A DNA stretch of 64,000 nucleotides, from the NCBI RefSeq assembly GCF_026230105.1, contig NC_079476.1, positions 1,447,209 through 1,511,208 of the forward strand, written 5' to 3'. Positions 1-11,484 of the stretch are shown here, piece by piece (position 1 is the first letter of the stretch; every line of letters starts with the position of its first letter). The translations under genes and the position numbers were made by a program. Source of the stretch: Diorhabda sublineata (taxonomy: Eukaryota > Arthropoda > Insecta > Coleoptera > Chrysomelidae). The notes under the pieces were generated by a model. The model was given only the letters and a program-made list of their open reading frames with translations, was not told the DNA's origin and made no database searches.

Positions 1-370
1 GTTGAATAAGACATGCTTTTTGTTGAAGCCACTTTCTGATTTTATTTACTCAAGACAATTACTAATTTAAGTAAAGGCTGCTTCCTTTTGTTGTATGATT
101 CTTGTTGAAATTGTTAATAATTGTCCAAATAAATGAATTGAATTCAAGGCAATTAAAAACGAAGTAAGCATTCTTCTTTACTAGTTTGAGAATATTGTTC
201 CCAATACGATAAAAAGGTGGAAAGGAATTGGTCATCATTGGAAAGAGCACATCCAGTAGAAATGTTTTGAACAGAGTTGAACGTTTGCGAAGTATTTCAT
301 GAATTAAATTAATCATCTAAACCACAAACTGAACACACTGTTTGCACCAACACTCACAATTACACTGTCT

Positions 371-410
371 GAGGCGCGTTTCGATAACCAATTTATCATC
401 TTCAGAGTCT
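371..410 (-). repeat. Conserved retroelement-like motif, copy 1
   Basis: A stretch that on the minus strand reads as a CTGAAGATGA-type segment followed by TTATCGAAACGCG. It recurs at 48,182-48,220 with few differences. In one minus-strand frame it encodes a peptide of the form SEDDKLVIETRL. Motifs like this often recur in dispersed animal retroelements, but I cannot name the family from this fragment. The neighbouring open frame on the minus strand at 62-316 (84 codons) is not recognised. Confidence 0.4.
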
Positions 411-420
411 GGAGGTAAAC

Positions 421-769
421 ATTTCTCTAAGCAAAGAGTATTTGGAAGAATTGGAAAGAAAGAAATGATTTGGTCATCATAGAAGAAAGGATCGTCCTAT
501 TTCCACATTAATGCCAAAATTGTGTACTTAAACAATAAAAGATGAATCAAAAATTTGAACTATTACACACTGCAGTTTTATTTGTTATGGATCAATATTT
601 AGTTGAAGTCACGTCTTGAGAATAAAATTGATGAGTCTCTTGGATTTCTCACATTATTCGCAATAAGGACGATTTAAGGGTATACAGTTTGAAAAATAAC
701 ATGATGTTTTTTGACCGATATGTTATTATTTGCTAAAACTATTTTTGTAATATTCACAATTACCCTACA
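421..769. other. Non-coding AT-rich DNA
   Basis: I see no gene, RNA or clear repeat here. Confidence 0.6.
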
Positions 770-1300
770 ATGGATTCCGAGAAACACCCAATTGAAAAGA
801 AGCGAAGGCAGGAAAACCCTGATGGGATTTGTTGTATCAGCTATAGAACAATAGAAAAAGCATGGGAAAATAAGGTAGATGCGAGCAAAATCAATTATAG
901 GGAAAACCTACAGGCAAAGAACTTCCTGGGAAACTATAACCAGAGAATATCTGCTATTGGAACACTGTCGACTCAACAGACACCTGAAGACGCCAGACTT
1001 AACAGATAATGCGGCGTGCAGATTTTGTTGCACAGAAGGCGAGACCTCCATTCACATTCTTTTTAAGTGTGAGACACTACAGAGCTCCAGAGCATTAGAC
1101 CTGGGAGCATATGAAAGAAAAGACGAAGATCTCTGGCAGCAACGGCCATCCCACATTCTGAAAAGAGTGGAGTTAACAGATCAGTTGCAAACACAGTGTT
1201 CGCCAGTAAAATCCCAAATTCGTGACAGCTACATCCCAATAACAAAATGGTTAATATCTAGCGACGCGCAGTGGTTAAGTGAGTTGACAAGTTGACCACC
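770..1300 (+). pseudogene. Non-LTR retrotransposon ORF2 C-terminal remnant
   Basis: Two overlapping open frames (770-1009 and 879-1295) together resemble the end of an insect non-LTR retrotransposon polyprotein. The second frame carries the diagnostic tail: HCRLNRHL, then CRFC, then ETSIHILFKC. This is a Cys/His cluster of the CxxC...H...C kind that follows the RNase H-like region in R1/Jockey/I-type elements. The reverse transcriptase itself is absent and the two halves lie in different frames, so the copy is 5'-truncated and frameshifted. It would have acted in target-primed reverse transcription when intact. The family class is fairly clear, but the clade is not. Confidence 0.65.
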
Positions 1301-1359
1301 ACGAGAATTTACAAAAGATTTATTGAAGGACGTCAGAAATATCTCCAATATCATATGTC

Positions 1360-1475
1360 ATAATGAAAATATCACGTTATGGAGTTGATAGTGGCAGACA
1401 ATTGTTAAAATTTGAATGTGCAGATGGAGCATCAGAAACTGCTATCACAAACATGAACATTTTAAAATAGATCTT
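1360..1475 (+). pseudogene. Short transposon-protein-like remnant
   Basis: A plus-strand frame reads RYGVDSGRQLLKF, which resembles the (R)Y(S/G)VDSG...LK motif of a large uncharacterised protein family repeated in insect genomes, probably transposon-derived. Stops follow within about 40 codons. No catalytic residues are visible. I recognise only the motif, not the family name. Confidence 0.3.
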
Positions 1476-1739
1476 GATATCGTATTACAAGATTGTGAAT
1501 ACTAGACAAATAGTTAAAGATAGTTATTGGTCGCTCATACCATACGTTTTATGATATAAATAATTCCGACATCTAAAACTATCTGCGCGATGGTTTTAAT
1601 GACATTTTCTTGGATTCTGTGATCCATCCATCACCAAAATACTTATTGAAGAGTGAGGTCTACAATCGCTTAAAAAGAAAGATATAATTCCAGGCGCTTA
1701 TAATGACAATTCATTTCTAAGATCACGTAGATCGATATA

Positions 1740-2005
1740 AGAAAATGCCGAGGGACAACTCAGACATTGTAGTAGCTCAGGAAAACCTCGAATTAGGTGT
1801 GCCTTCACAATATATGCCAGATTTAGCACCCAGCGAAAACCTGCTTTTTTTAAAGGTCAAAGAACTCTTTCACGGTAAAAGATTTTCTACGGGTCATCAA
1901 TGTACGATTAAATGATAGTTAGCAGATGTGGAGCAATTTTATTGAGGCGTATTATAAATGCGGATAGGGCGGGAAAATTTGTTAACCTTAATTGATACCA
2001 AACTG
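1740..2005 (+). pseudogene. Mariner-like transposase C-terminal remnant
   Basis: A frame near 1,787-1,910 reads QYMPDLAPSENLLFLK and then HGKRFST. This matches the YSPDLAPSD(Y/F)...LK...GKRFSS signature at the third catalytic Asp of mariner transposases. The Asp position in PSD is Glu-like here (PSEN), and a stop follows after the GKRFS motif. Only the C-terminal fifth is recognisable, and the copy is dead. Confidence 0.6.
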
Positions 2006-2100
2006 AAGGATAAAAATGATATATTTGCTAATTAGATATATTATAAATCGGATCGATCTTTGTATATACAATTAATTATTGCACCTTACATTTTTAAAAA

Positions 2101-2273
2101 TATACAGGGTGTCCCGCAACGAGTTGAAACTATCTGTATTATGGCGAAATACTTATAGTAAAATTTCTACGTTTGGGTTTTCGGATACGATCTTTTTAAC
2201 TAATATATTTTCAAAGGTTCTACCGGAAGTCGACTGTAGCTTTGTTATTTTAAGTAGAACACCCTGTATATTA
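2101..2273 (+). mobile_element. MITE-like element, copy 1 (ACAGGGTGT termini)
   Basis: About 173 bp bounded by TATACAGGGTGT at the left and ACACCCTGTATA at the right, a 12-bp terminal inverted repeat. No transposase is encoded. An inverted, diverged copy lies at 2,598-2,752 and a further related copy at 48,680-48,840. The apparent 74-codon ORF across it is incidental. Confidence 0.6.
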
Positions 2274-2597
2274 ATACATAATAATAGAAAAAACGGGTGG
2301 TGATTAAGAAATTTGATATTTAAACAGTGAAACTTTGAACACTTCTTACACACACCCTGTATAAAACGAGAAATTTTTTAACATAGATTCAAACACGTTC
2401 AACCTTTCTAAAAGCAACCGAATAGAAATCATTTTCATATCTTTAAGGGTATCCTCGTAAAAATATAACTTACGAGGGTCTGCGAGGGTTAAATTTTTTA
2501 CAAAAAAATTAATAACTCAAAAAATATGCATTTTTCCAAAAATGTTTTTAGACAAAAATATACTAAAATTTTACGTTGATTTAAAAAATGTATTAAT
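2274..2597. other. Spacer between inverted MITE-like copies
   Basis: Non-coding. It contains an extra stray CACCCTGTATA end near 2,353-2,363 and a direct pair of ACGAGGGT-like words near 2,470-2,490. It may be the loop of a larger composite foldback element. Confidence 0.4.
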
Positions 2598-2752
2598 ATA
2601 CTGGGTGTTTTATTTAAAATAACAAAGTTGCGGTAGAGCCGGAGTTAAAAAGATCGTATTCGAAAACCGAAACGTAAAAATTTTCATATTTTACTATAAG
2701 AACTTTGCCATATGCAGATAGTTTTAACTCGTCGTGGGATACCTCTGTATAT
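2598..2752 (-). mobile_element. MITE-like element, inverted copy 2
   Basis: The reverse complement matches 2,101-2,273 along its length: the shared blocks are GAGTT(G/A)AAACTATCTG, TTACGTTT.GGTTTTCG, TACGATCTTTTTAACT and CTTTGTTATTTTAA. The ends are degraded (ACTGGGTGT, CCTCTGTATA). Together the two copies form a stem of roughly 150 bp with a 320-bp loop. Confidence 0.6.
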
Positions 2753-3720
2753 ATCTACATATCATCAAGAGGTAGTCTGCTAAGAATTTCCAAAAAATAA
2801 ACAGACTCATTAATTATGTCAATTTTATAATTGTGTATTGTTTTAACCTCCTTTTTATTTATTTTTGCGTTATTGTTTGATTTTTTTGTTCCACATACAT
2901 AATAATGAATTGAAATTTCTAAAACTGTTGGTGATATTCATTCCGAATACATTATTTATAGTAACCACTACACCATACATACAGTTTTGAAATTTTTGTA
3001 TTGAACTAACATCAATAATGTTTCGTTGAATACGTGAAGATCTCGTACAGTTGTAATTCACTGAAGATTGCGTATAGACTGCCAAGTTAATGTGTTACAA
3101 TGGTGAGCCTGACTCTTCAAGCAGAGGAATGTGGCAGCTGAAGAAAACCTACCCTAAACCTAAACCAGTGGTCGACAAACTTGTTATCCAAAGTACCAAA
3201 ATATGAAAATCACAACAATTTAATACAAACTAGAATTAAATATGCTTATTTAGTTAATTTATTACACCACAAAGTTGGAATTCCTGAAACCCTTGGTGAT
3301 ATTCATATGAACACACTGTTTTCAACACCACTACACCAACTGTCTTGGCCATCAAGAGATACAATAAGGAAAAGACCTTTGTTGAGGATATATCTGTACT
3401 TAACGGTTATGATAAAAACATTGTAAATATTAATTGATAGTCATCGTTAAGTTTAAAAAAAAAGAACTCTGGAGATATAAACGTAGCAAAAGGAAATAAT
3501 GGCTTATCTACCCAAATTTTGGATTCAAGCGATCCGTCTTCCAGCATGGTCTAGGGCTGCAGACCACTTTTGGGTTTACCTGGGCAACCAGGCATGCAAA
3601 CCAAGCGAGGGACATTGTCATCATCCCAGAGTCCCACCAAGTCTGGGCCAATAACGGCTTCCAAGCTAGGGCCAGAGAAAAATGCATGCAAGTGGTGATA
3701 TGAATGAAATCATCTATAGT
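2753..3720. other. Non-coding stretch with a GC-richer patch
   Basis: Mostly AT-rich. Positions 3,505-3,690 are noticeably GC-richer. In one plus frame they read as a continuous stretch ending in NNGFQARAREKCMQVV, just before the retrotransposon tail at 3,723. This may be part of the same element, but no motif is recognised. Confidence 0.4.
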
Positions 3721-3722
3721 TT

Positions 3723-4145
3723 CTACCTGTTCCATAAGATAAAGAGAACTATAACAGGCCCAAACATAACACATGAAGGAGAAAGAAGAGCAAAGAAATA
3801 CGAAGAAATAGAGAGAGAACTGGAGGAGGAGAATTTAGTGTGATACATAAAAGCACAAAGACCCAACTGGGCCGGGTACATAATGAGAAGAGAACCAATT
3901 GAAATGATCAAAACAATAACGCAATGGATCACATTGTGGCCAGGGAGAAGGCACAGACCGAGACAAACTTGGAGAAACGAAATAGAGGAGAGCATAAGAG
4001 CATTTATTAGTGAAAGCTGGAGAGCAAATTGCCGGAACCGAAAGTCGAGGAGTAATCCACCTCAAAAAAAAAGGATTTAAAGCGCCAAAAGCAATAGTCA
4101 CAATCCACATGGGATTGAAAGGCTTGATGATGATGATGATGATAA
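3723..4145 (+). pseudogene. Non-LTR retrotransposon C-terminal tail with 3' (GAT)n
   Basis: The frame reads through a NWAGYIMRRE block and then GRRHRPRQTWRNEIEESI. These are the usual RWAGHV..R and GRR.RGRP...W.DDI signatures at the extreme C-terminus of RTE/CR1-type ORF2 proteins. One stop interrupts the segment near 3,841. A run of GAT triplets at about 4,118-4,142 follows, as expected for the simple-repeat tail of such elements. Only the tail is present, so this is a 5'-truncated dead copy. Confidence 0.7.
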
Positions 4146-4159
4146 CCTCTTCCATATTT

Positions 4160-5080
4160 CTGTTATCAAAAAAATAAAAGTTTCGCGTTAATTGTCATCA
4201 GGAGTTTAGTTGGACGCTACCTACCTAATGTGAATAATATTATTTTAATCTTTGTATATCAAGTTATTAGTTTATTACTGATTTAAACAGCTCGTATATT
4301 TTTTAACTAATTTACAGTATGTTTCATTGACTAAACTCGTATAACTTTTGATAACTCGAGGTTTATTTTCTTGTTGATGTCAACGACATGTAAAGAGGCG
4401 TCGTGGGAAGGCAGACTATTCTTGAATTAAGTAAAATTCATTCTCCCATCAGAAGTTGTCCGATATTATTCATGAATCCCACTAAATTTTTCGATATTAG
4501 CAAGTCTAATTTCCTTCCTCAGTTTGAAAGATAATATGGCGTCGATAGTTATAAAATCAGAATTATAACTGGTTATAGATGTTGACGTTGAAAATATTGG
4601 CTTGTTGAATGGAACCAATAAAAATGTTTATATTTATAAAAAAATATTTCGGACTGATTAATAGCTGATATAATCGTATCGATAACTTTTTTATGGAAAA
4701 GTAAGATTTAGTTGAACTATTTAGAAATATATGTACCCTATTTAATATTTACATCATTTAATTATTTCATTAGCTAATAGCCTTGTTATATATTTATTCC
4801 ATTTCAACTTTATTCAGGTTAATATATTGATCTATCAGATAATTTCTTTTCAACTATATATTAACCAAATCAGTGATAGAAATCAAATTACAACTGTGGT
4901 CACGATTCAAGTTAGATCGGCTAATTATTTCATCCGGTCATACATTTGAAACGGATGCATTTCGAAACCGAGAAAATAACATGAACTGATTGCTTATAAT
5001 ATAAATTCTTTTCAAGTTCACGTATTAGTATTTCTAATGCAGAGGCTTGCATACGTCCGGCAACGCTATGTTGACGAAAT
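4160..5080. other. Non-coding AT-rich DNA
   Basis: I see no gene or strong repeat. Confidence 0.6.
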
Positions 5081-5084
5081 TCCA

Positions 5085-5685
5085 AAAATTTCCGGAATTT
5101 TCGCTATCAAATAATTCTACATTGTGTAAGACATCCCATAAGCTCTTAAGAACGGGCTCTGTTGTCGACGCGCCGCGTTCTGGACGATCGGTATCAGTAC
5201 CAATTAAGAAAATATAGAAACAGTGGCATTGGAGTTAGTTGAGTGGACAAATCAATCTGCAGTGCGGCTATCGGGAAAACTTTAAATATATGATCGTTCT
5301 TTGAGGCGAATGCTGTAAAGCACGTAGTATCTCGAATACAGTCAGGATTATTTGCAATTCCAACATTCCATTTTGTGATCGTATAAAGCTGCGGTTAACT
5401 GCGTGTACTGAAAAGACCAGATGCGGAATGTCTGGAGGGTCACATTAGGGGCCAAAGTTACTTGGAAATTTTCAAAGGTTTCCGAGGACAAATGGACAAC
5501 GATCCAACACTCACGAAGATCCGTTATTTCATGCAGGATCGATGGATCACCTTTATATTTATTTTGAAGAATGGATAGGCAGACGAGGATTCGTTTAGTG
5601 GCCCGCACGGTCATGTGACCTGGCACCATGTGATTTTTTTTGACGAATTTGAAATTTTTCGCGGACAATTTGAAACCTCAATTTT
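5085..5685 (+). pseudogene. Degenerate DDE transposase (insect Tc1/mariner-superfamily)
   Basis: Frames on the plus strand read TGSVVDAPRSGRSVSV near the N-terminal end, then WIGRRGFV and WPARSCDLAPCDFFL near 5,570-5,645. This order matches insect DDE transposases that carry a helix-turn-helix region, a GRWIGRRG.(I/V)EWPARSPDLTPLDFFLWG block and the last catalytic Asp. In between there are several stops and frame changes, and the first two catalytic Asp blocks cannot be found. The remnant spans about half the usual coding length. I found no terminal inverted repeats. Confidence 0.55.
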
Positions 5686-5689
5686 AATA

Positions 5690-6020
5690 CTTTTTATAAT
5701 TTCTTTTAACAAATTTTGACGCATTTTTTTCTCTTAATACAAATTTGTTGCCCGTCTTATTTCGACCTCTGTAATAGAATTTCGAATTTAAGTAGATAAG
5801 ACAGTTTATCATCGAGAGAAAAGCAACTAAAAACTATAACTAATATCGAAAATTCCTGGTAATGACTTGATTATCTGAAAATAAAAATAAGACTATAGAA
5901 TATATAAGTAAAGTTCGCTTTTTTTAATTCTTCCAAGTCAATATTATTTACGTATGAACAGTTTCCTTAATTTATTTCGAAAAGAAAAATTTCATTTTAA
6001 TGTCTGCTTAAAATAGCTGC
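5690..6020. other. Non-coding AT-rich DNA
   Basis: Nothing recognisable. Confidence 0.6.
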
Positions 6021-6029
6021 AAAGTCCAT

Positions 6030-6230
6030 TTCACCATCTGCGACTCAATCTCGACAAACCACATTTGAAGATTAAACGGAAAAAATTAAAAAAACAGTTA
6101 GAGCTTTTTGTGCCCTCTCTATTGAGGTGGAACAATCTTTTAGTGAGAAATACTCTTGGTCCATAAATCATTTAGCGAACGAACGCTTCGAAGCGGTAAT
6201 TTCAGTTTTCTTATGAAAGAAAGGTTCACA
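6030..6230 (+). pseudogene. Possible hAT-type dimerisation-domain remnant
   Basis: One frame reads CALSIEVEQSFSEKYSW followed by a basic, open stretch. It resembles the (S)xEVERSFS block of the C-terminal dimerisation domain of hAT transposases and their domesticated relatives. Nothing upstream supports it, and the call rests on this single motif. Confidence 0.3.
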
Positions 6231-6234
6231 GAAA

Positions 6235-7450
6235 ATAGATCAATTGAATATGATAGTTCATATATAAGATTTAGTGAACTTATGCCCAGAAATTGACTCA
6301 CTGAATAATGCATTCCCGTAACGATTCAAAAATCAAATTGATTATCAGATAGAAATTGTTGCTGGTGATGTAAATCTTTAACTACATCCCAATAGTTCTG
6401 AAGCAGCGAACCTGAAAATAATTTTTAAAACTAACTAATAACTGCAAAAAGGAAATAAATCTACAAACAGAAGTTTACGTTAAAAACATTTGTTTATCCA
6501 ACAAATTATCGTTTTTATATAATTTTGACAATTCGTTAGATTCACTAATTAGCTAGTTTGAGCACTTTCTAAGGGGTTGTTTGCCATTCTTTGAACAATA
6601 AAATATTAATATCAAAATGAATACGGGTATCAAAATGATAGCCCCTACTTCATCGATTCTTTACTTTGCTTTGTTGTTTGGAAATGAATCCACAATCTTG
6701 CGACATAATTTTAATTTGAGAATGGTGAAAATTCAGTACCTGTCATTAAATATTTATTCCAGAAACGTAAATAAAAAGCACCATCATAGAGATAGAAGAA
6801 GCTATCAACTTATCAAAAAAAGCCTTTGCTATATTCAGACTGCCATATTTAAGCACTTTGTACATTTTCCAGTCTTCATTGACGTGGTTTGAGCAAGATG
6901 TGTCCATTAATTAAGACAGTGGATTGCAAAGGGTGTGAAGGAAGACACTGCAAAAAAGCGATCAAGTTTGAAGGAGTTCGTACAATCACCCATAGTATTC
7001 ACCAGATTTGGTTTCCAGCGATTTTTTCCTGTTTCCTAACCTTAAAGTTTCACTTATAAGAGAGAGATTTTCATCAAACGTGGACGTGATGTCATATGTT
7101 AACGATTAATTTAAGGAAACCCTTATTTGAAGGGATTAAAGATCTCAGATCATAGCTGAACTGATTGTATAGACTGAAAAAGAGACTATCATGAAAAATA
7201 AAATAATTTTTAAGTCTGAAATTTTTAAGAAAACGTACAACCAATTTTGGTAGATACCTCGGCAGGTGTCAATAATGACGCAGATTTATATATAATAATA
7301 TAATAGGATATGTCAATTCCGTGCGAAAAGTTTATTAACACTAAGACTAGAAAATTCTGTTAGATAATACAACAATTCAAATGTAAAATTCAATATATTC
7401 AACTGATGTAATTAAAAAAATGCCTAATTTCAATAATAAATACTAGACCA
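6235..7450. other. Non-coding AT-rich DNA
   Basis: Contains one 91-codon open frame (6,617-6,892, plus) with no recognisable domain, probably chance. No repeats stand out. Confidence 0.5.
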
Positions 7451-8447
7451 GTCATTTTAGGTAGATTTAGGCAAGAATTTCGAAAAAATGAGATATCCAG
7501 CTATTAAGTCGTTTAGAATTGTTCATTTGACATCCTAAAACTCTTCTCAAAACTCACATATAATTCGATATGAGCAACTTTAAACATCGAGAGTCAAAAG
7601 TCAAAAAAATCGATTTTTTTAAAACATTTTTTACAAATAACTCGTTTCCTTTGGGATTAACGCTATTTGTATTTATTATCAATATTGTAGAGCATTGAAT
7701 TCTCTACAAATTTTGATTACAAAATTTTTTCATACGGTGAATCGTTTGTGAGATAAAGGGCGGTTAGAATCCCGTTTGAAATCAACCGATCAAAATATTC
7801 TCTTATAAAGTTTATAAATTATTGCTGAATATACAATAATAGATAATTTTTTTTTTCATCAACAATTACATTATATTTAACTATTTTTTGTTTAATTACC
7901 TATTTCCAATCAAGTAAAAATTCATTCAATAGCACTTACCATTTAATCGTAGAGAGAAAATCACATTAATAAATTAAGTATTTTTGAATTCATAAATAAG
8001 TTCATTACTGAAAAAATATTTAAATATAATGTAATTGTTAATAAAAAATGGAAATTATTTATAATTATATATTTAGCAATAATTTATAAATTTTATAAGA
8101 GATTATTTTGATCGGGGCTACCAGTTGATTTCAAACGGGATTCTGACCGCCCTCTATCTCAGAAACGATTCACCATATGAAAAAATATTTCAAACAAAAG
8201 TTGTAAAAAATTTATTGCTCTACAATATTGACAAGGAATATAAATAGCACAAAACCCATAGGAAACGAGTTATTTGGAAAAAATGTGCAAGAAATCGATT
8301 TTTTTGAATTTTACCCCCGATTTTTGAAGTTGCTCACATCGAATTATATGTGAGTTTTGAGAGGAGTTTAAGGATGTCAAATAAACAAATTTAAACGACT
8401 TTATAGCTGGGTATCTCGATTTTCTTAGGTGAATTACCTTGAATGAC
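7451..8447. repeat. 1 kb near-continuous palindrome (foldback element)
   Basis: The sequence from 7,451 read forward matches the reverse complement read from 8,447 inward. The match runs through GTCATT..AGGTA, GAGATA.CCAGCTAT, CATTTGACATCCT.AAACTC, CTCAAAACTCACATATAATT, TGGGATT-type and GGTGAATCGTTT blocks to GATCAAAAT.. and on to ACAATTACATTATATTTAA near the centre (about 7,950). Only the central 70-100 bp lack pairing. One arm has an extra ~9 bp beside the GATC block (around 8,115-8,125). No ORF is present and no target-site duplication is clear. It is either a foldback/long-TIR transposon or two inverted copies of one repeat. Confidence 0.85.
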
Positions 8448-10318
8448 GACTATACCTACTACTGTATCATTATCATTATACTGATAAAATTTCTTCTATC
8501 TGGACTACCGAATATATTGATTGAAACAAAAAACTAGACGTCTTTTACCGTATTTCCAAATAATCTTCTTCAATAGCCACTTTCTGGATCTAAATTATTA
8601 AATTTTTGGTTTTATGACTGTCAACAAAACATTTCCCAAAGTTCTCGCATCTTTTTTAAAACTATTAGAGTATTTTAGATCAAATTTCAATGGTTCATTA
8701 TTCAATTTTCATAAATTTCCAACAGACAGAGTATAATACCGTCATTTCTTATTAATACCCACTAAAAAGCAAAGGAACTTACTACCATAATTTTTCATCC
8801 TCTCAATTTTGTTTAAAACTTTTTTCGACAACTGAACATAGAAATGCTCTCCAGAATTTTGCTTATAACTAACCATTATCCAATAATGACAACCTGGGAT
8901 TGTTGATTTGAACGTCTCCCAATTTTTGCTTATTACAGAACAATTTAACTTGAACGAAAAATAATTTCAGTTGAAATATATACTGTGGATCAATTATTCA
9001 ATTATAAATCAAATTATAAAAAGTAATTCGTTAAATCAAATACCTAGACTGACCTCCACAGTAGAAGCTTGAATATGAGTCACATATAAGTAGGAAAATT
9101 GATCATATCGATCTATGCGTGGTGATTGAATAGCTGCGTTTAAAAGAGTATCATATGACATAATGAAATTGCGATGTCGTGAATTTAAAATGGTAGACAG
9201 TCGTGTATAGACGATGACAAAGATGTAGCTAATGCAAGTATGTCACTATTAAATAGTTCAAGATACTGTTCTTTTATATAATGTGAACATAGCTGATCTG
9301 AAAATATTACCTGTTAACAGATAGGCATAAGTAAACTCGGTAAAACATATACACTCGTCTTCTAACGCAGTTTAAACACGTTTTACAATGGAGAAATTAT
9401 CAATCCACGATAATGAACCAGAGGAGCCAAATGTCTGAGTGAGGAGTGGAAATATCGAGGGCCACCACAACCGAAAAGATTCAGCAAGAAGGTTTTGCTA
9501 AAAGGAAAAACATTTACAGTTGCTTGCTATGCCAATTTAGTGCCAAACTTATATAAAAAGATAAATGAAAAAATCTGGGGAACGAAACGCAAACACATTT
9601 AGGAACAGAAAGTATTCGGATTGAACCAGATTAGGTGATTATGACGTGGATACAATGAATTGTAACGATTTTCTGCATTAATATCAAAAGATATTGTATC
9701 GTATAGTAATTGACCAAATTTTTTTCTTAGATAAACTTCTTGTTGTTCATATGTTACCTTTTCATCAAAATAATACATACCGATCTATTTAAATATTTAT
9801 TCTTTCACATAAATTCATTTGACTAACAATATAAACAGTTGAAATATAATAAGGGCTTCAACAATACGCTTATATTAACTTTGAGGTCGGTTTTTGAGCA
9901 CATCAGAACGTCGGATTCACTTGAAACTTCGTATACTTTTTAATGACCGATGATAAAAAAATAATTTCCTTAAGACTCTTCACAGACTAACGAAAACGGC
10001 TTCCGAATATAGGTCTACGTGTTCAATGCATTCGGAGGTATTAAATATCTAATTACTTTGCTAATAAGCATGAAGCGCTTCTTGTGATTTTAAGGCGGTT
10101 GCTGACTAGTCGAGAAACCTCAAAGATGGTTACTATCGCAACATACATTGTTGGACTCACCGAAAAACCGAACTGATTAAATCACTTCGTCAAGCATATA
10201 ATCGCTCATTTATATAGCGAAACTAGGATGAAATTATAATTTTTTTTGACAGTCTTGTCATAAATTATACAATCGCTATGCCAGCGCTAATCAAAACTCA
10301 ATGTAAAGTAAACTATAG
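8448..10318. other. Non-coding AT-rich DNA
   Basis: No gene recognised. A short frame near 9,447-9,560 (EEWKYRGPPQPKRF) loosely recalls the W...G.P.PKK motif of mariner transposases but has no further support. Confidence 0.5.
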
Positions 10319-10711
10319 TGTGACGGGTACACAACTTCACGCTATCTAACGGCGCCCGTTATGATTTAATGTAATATCCAATGTACCATCCAAAATTGCG
10401 CATGGCTCTATATATAATACGGTTGCCATGAACTATGTTCTATATGTTTCTAAAAGACTAAGTTGATTTTAATTGTACAAAAGTTTCTAGAAAGAAATTG
10501 TCTATTACTATATATGTTAGAAAGTTTCTAGCATTATTTCACGAGCTTATATAACGCAGGAACTTATAGTTAGAGAAGTGGCAACGAAGTGATAAAACAG
10601 TAAATTATTAGTGACAAAGTGTTGTAATTAGTGCAATGAATGTTGTAATAAAGTTTAGAGTGTGAAATTGACTGAAATTTTATCCACGAATCCATCAATT
10701 TACTGCTTACA
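10319..10711 (+). promoter_or_regulatory. LTR-like or promoter-like segment with HSE, TATA and poly(A) motifs
   Basis: The segment starts TGTGACGGG and ends TTACA, compatible with the TG...CA ends of an LTR. Inside are TTCTAGAA (10,485-10,492), a perfect TTCnnGAA heat-shock element core, and a second AGAAAGTTTCTAG-type word at 10,519-10,531. A TATA box, TTATATAA, lies at 10,548-10,555, and an AATAAA signal at 10,647-10,652. The order enhancer, TATA, about 90 bp, AATAAA fits a U3-R-U5 layout. No second LTR copy or gag/pol is seen, and no target-site duplication is clear. It could instead be the promoter and leader of a displaced heat-shock gene. Confidence 0.4.
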
Positions 10712-11484
10712 ATAATTGCAGGATTTGAACAACTCCATTTAAAAAACTTATTACTTGAGCTGATGACCAAAAGTTAACTGTCACTTGCTTTGTAATACAT
10801 CATTTTTAGTATTTTGAAAAATACGGCCCTGGTTGACTGTTTTCAACTCGAAGAACTACTTAAAAAGAGAGCCGGGAGAAGACATAAAGGGGAATTAGTA
10901 GCAAGTGCTCAAGTCGATTCCTGAAAATACATCTAAAATTGAACTGAATAAATGAATTATTTATCAGCGTAACTTTCGGAAGGGACTCACTTGAAAAGCG
11001 ATATAAAGAATTTGGATAAAAATACATCTTACAATAAGTGCAAATCTTTATTTTCCATTATTTTGTAAGTGAACAGATAATTTTATTTTTATCTTATATT
11101 TTTTCATCGAAGTATTGCAGTCGGCCGCTTATATAATCAAGAAAAATTGATATTCTGTTCTCGGAATATATTTCTTCATTATGACTACATTCTGTATATT
11201 ATTATTACATTTGTTCGCGGTAAATATCCTGAACGTGTTCGTGGAGCAAACATTTCTAATTCCTAACGTGTTTTGGATCCGCCAATATATCCTCGGACAT
11301 GAGGAAGGATTTTTTATCTGGAACATGTGCATTCATCCTTTCTGTTATATTTACCACGAAGTAACCTCTAATCTATGTGGTTTTCTAAGTATTTGTTTAA
11401 AACAAAAAGTGGTAGAAAACTTTATACTTACAAATATCAAGAATAAATCCTCGACCATTTTATATTATATATTAAATACTTAGA
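10712..11484. other. Unassigned DNA downstream of the LTR-like segment
   Basis: A short open stretch of about 40 codons ends at 10,924 and reads LEELLKKRAGRRHKGELV. It is basic, coding-like and unrecognised. Two 65-100 codon frames near 11,129-11,483 on both strands look like chance. Confidence 0.35.

Noticed and set aside
9400..9600. Possible mariner fragment (EEWKYRGPPQPKRF)
   Set aside because: Only one weak motif, with no catalytic block on either side.
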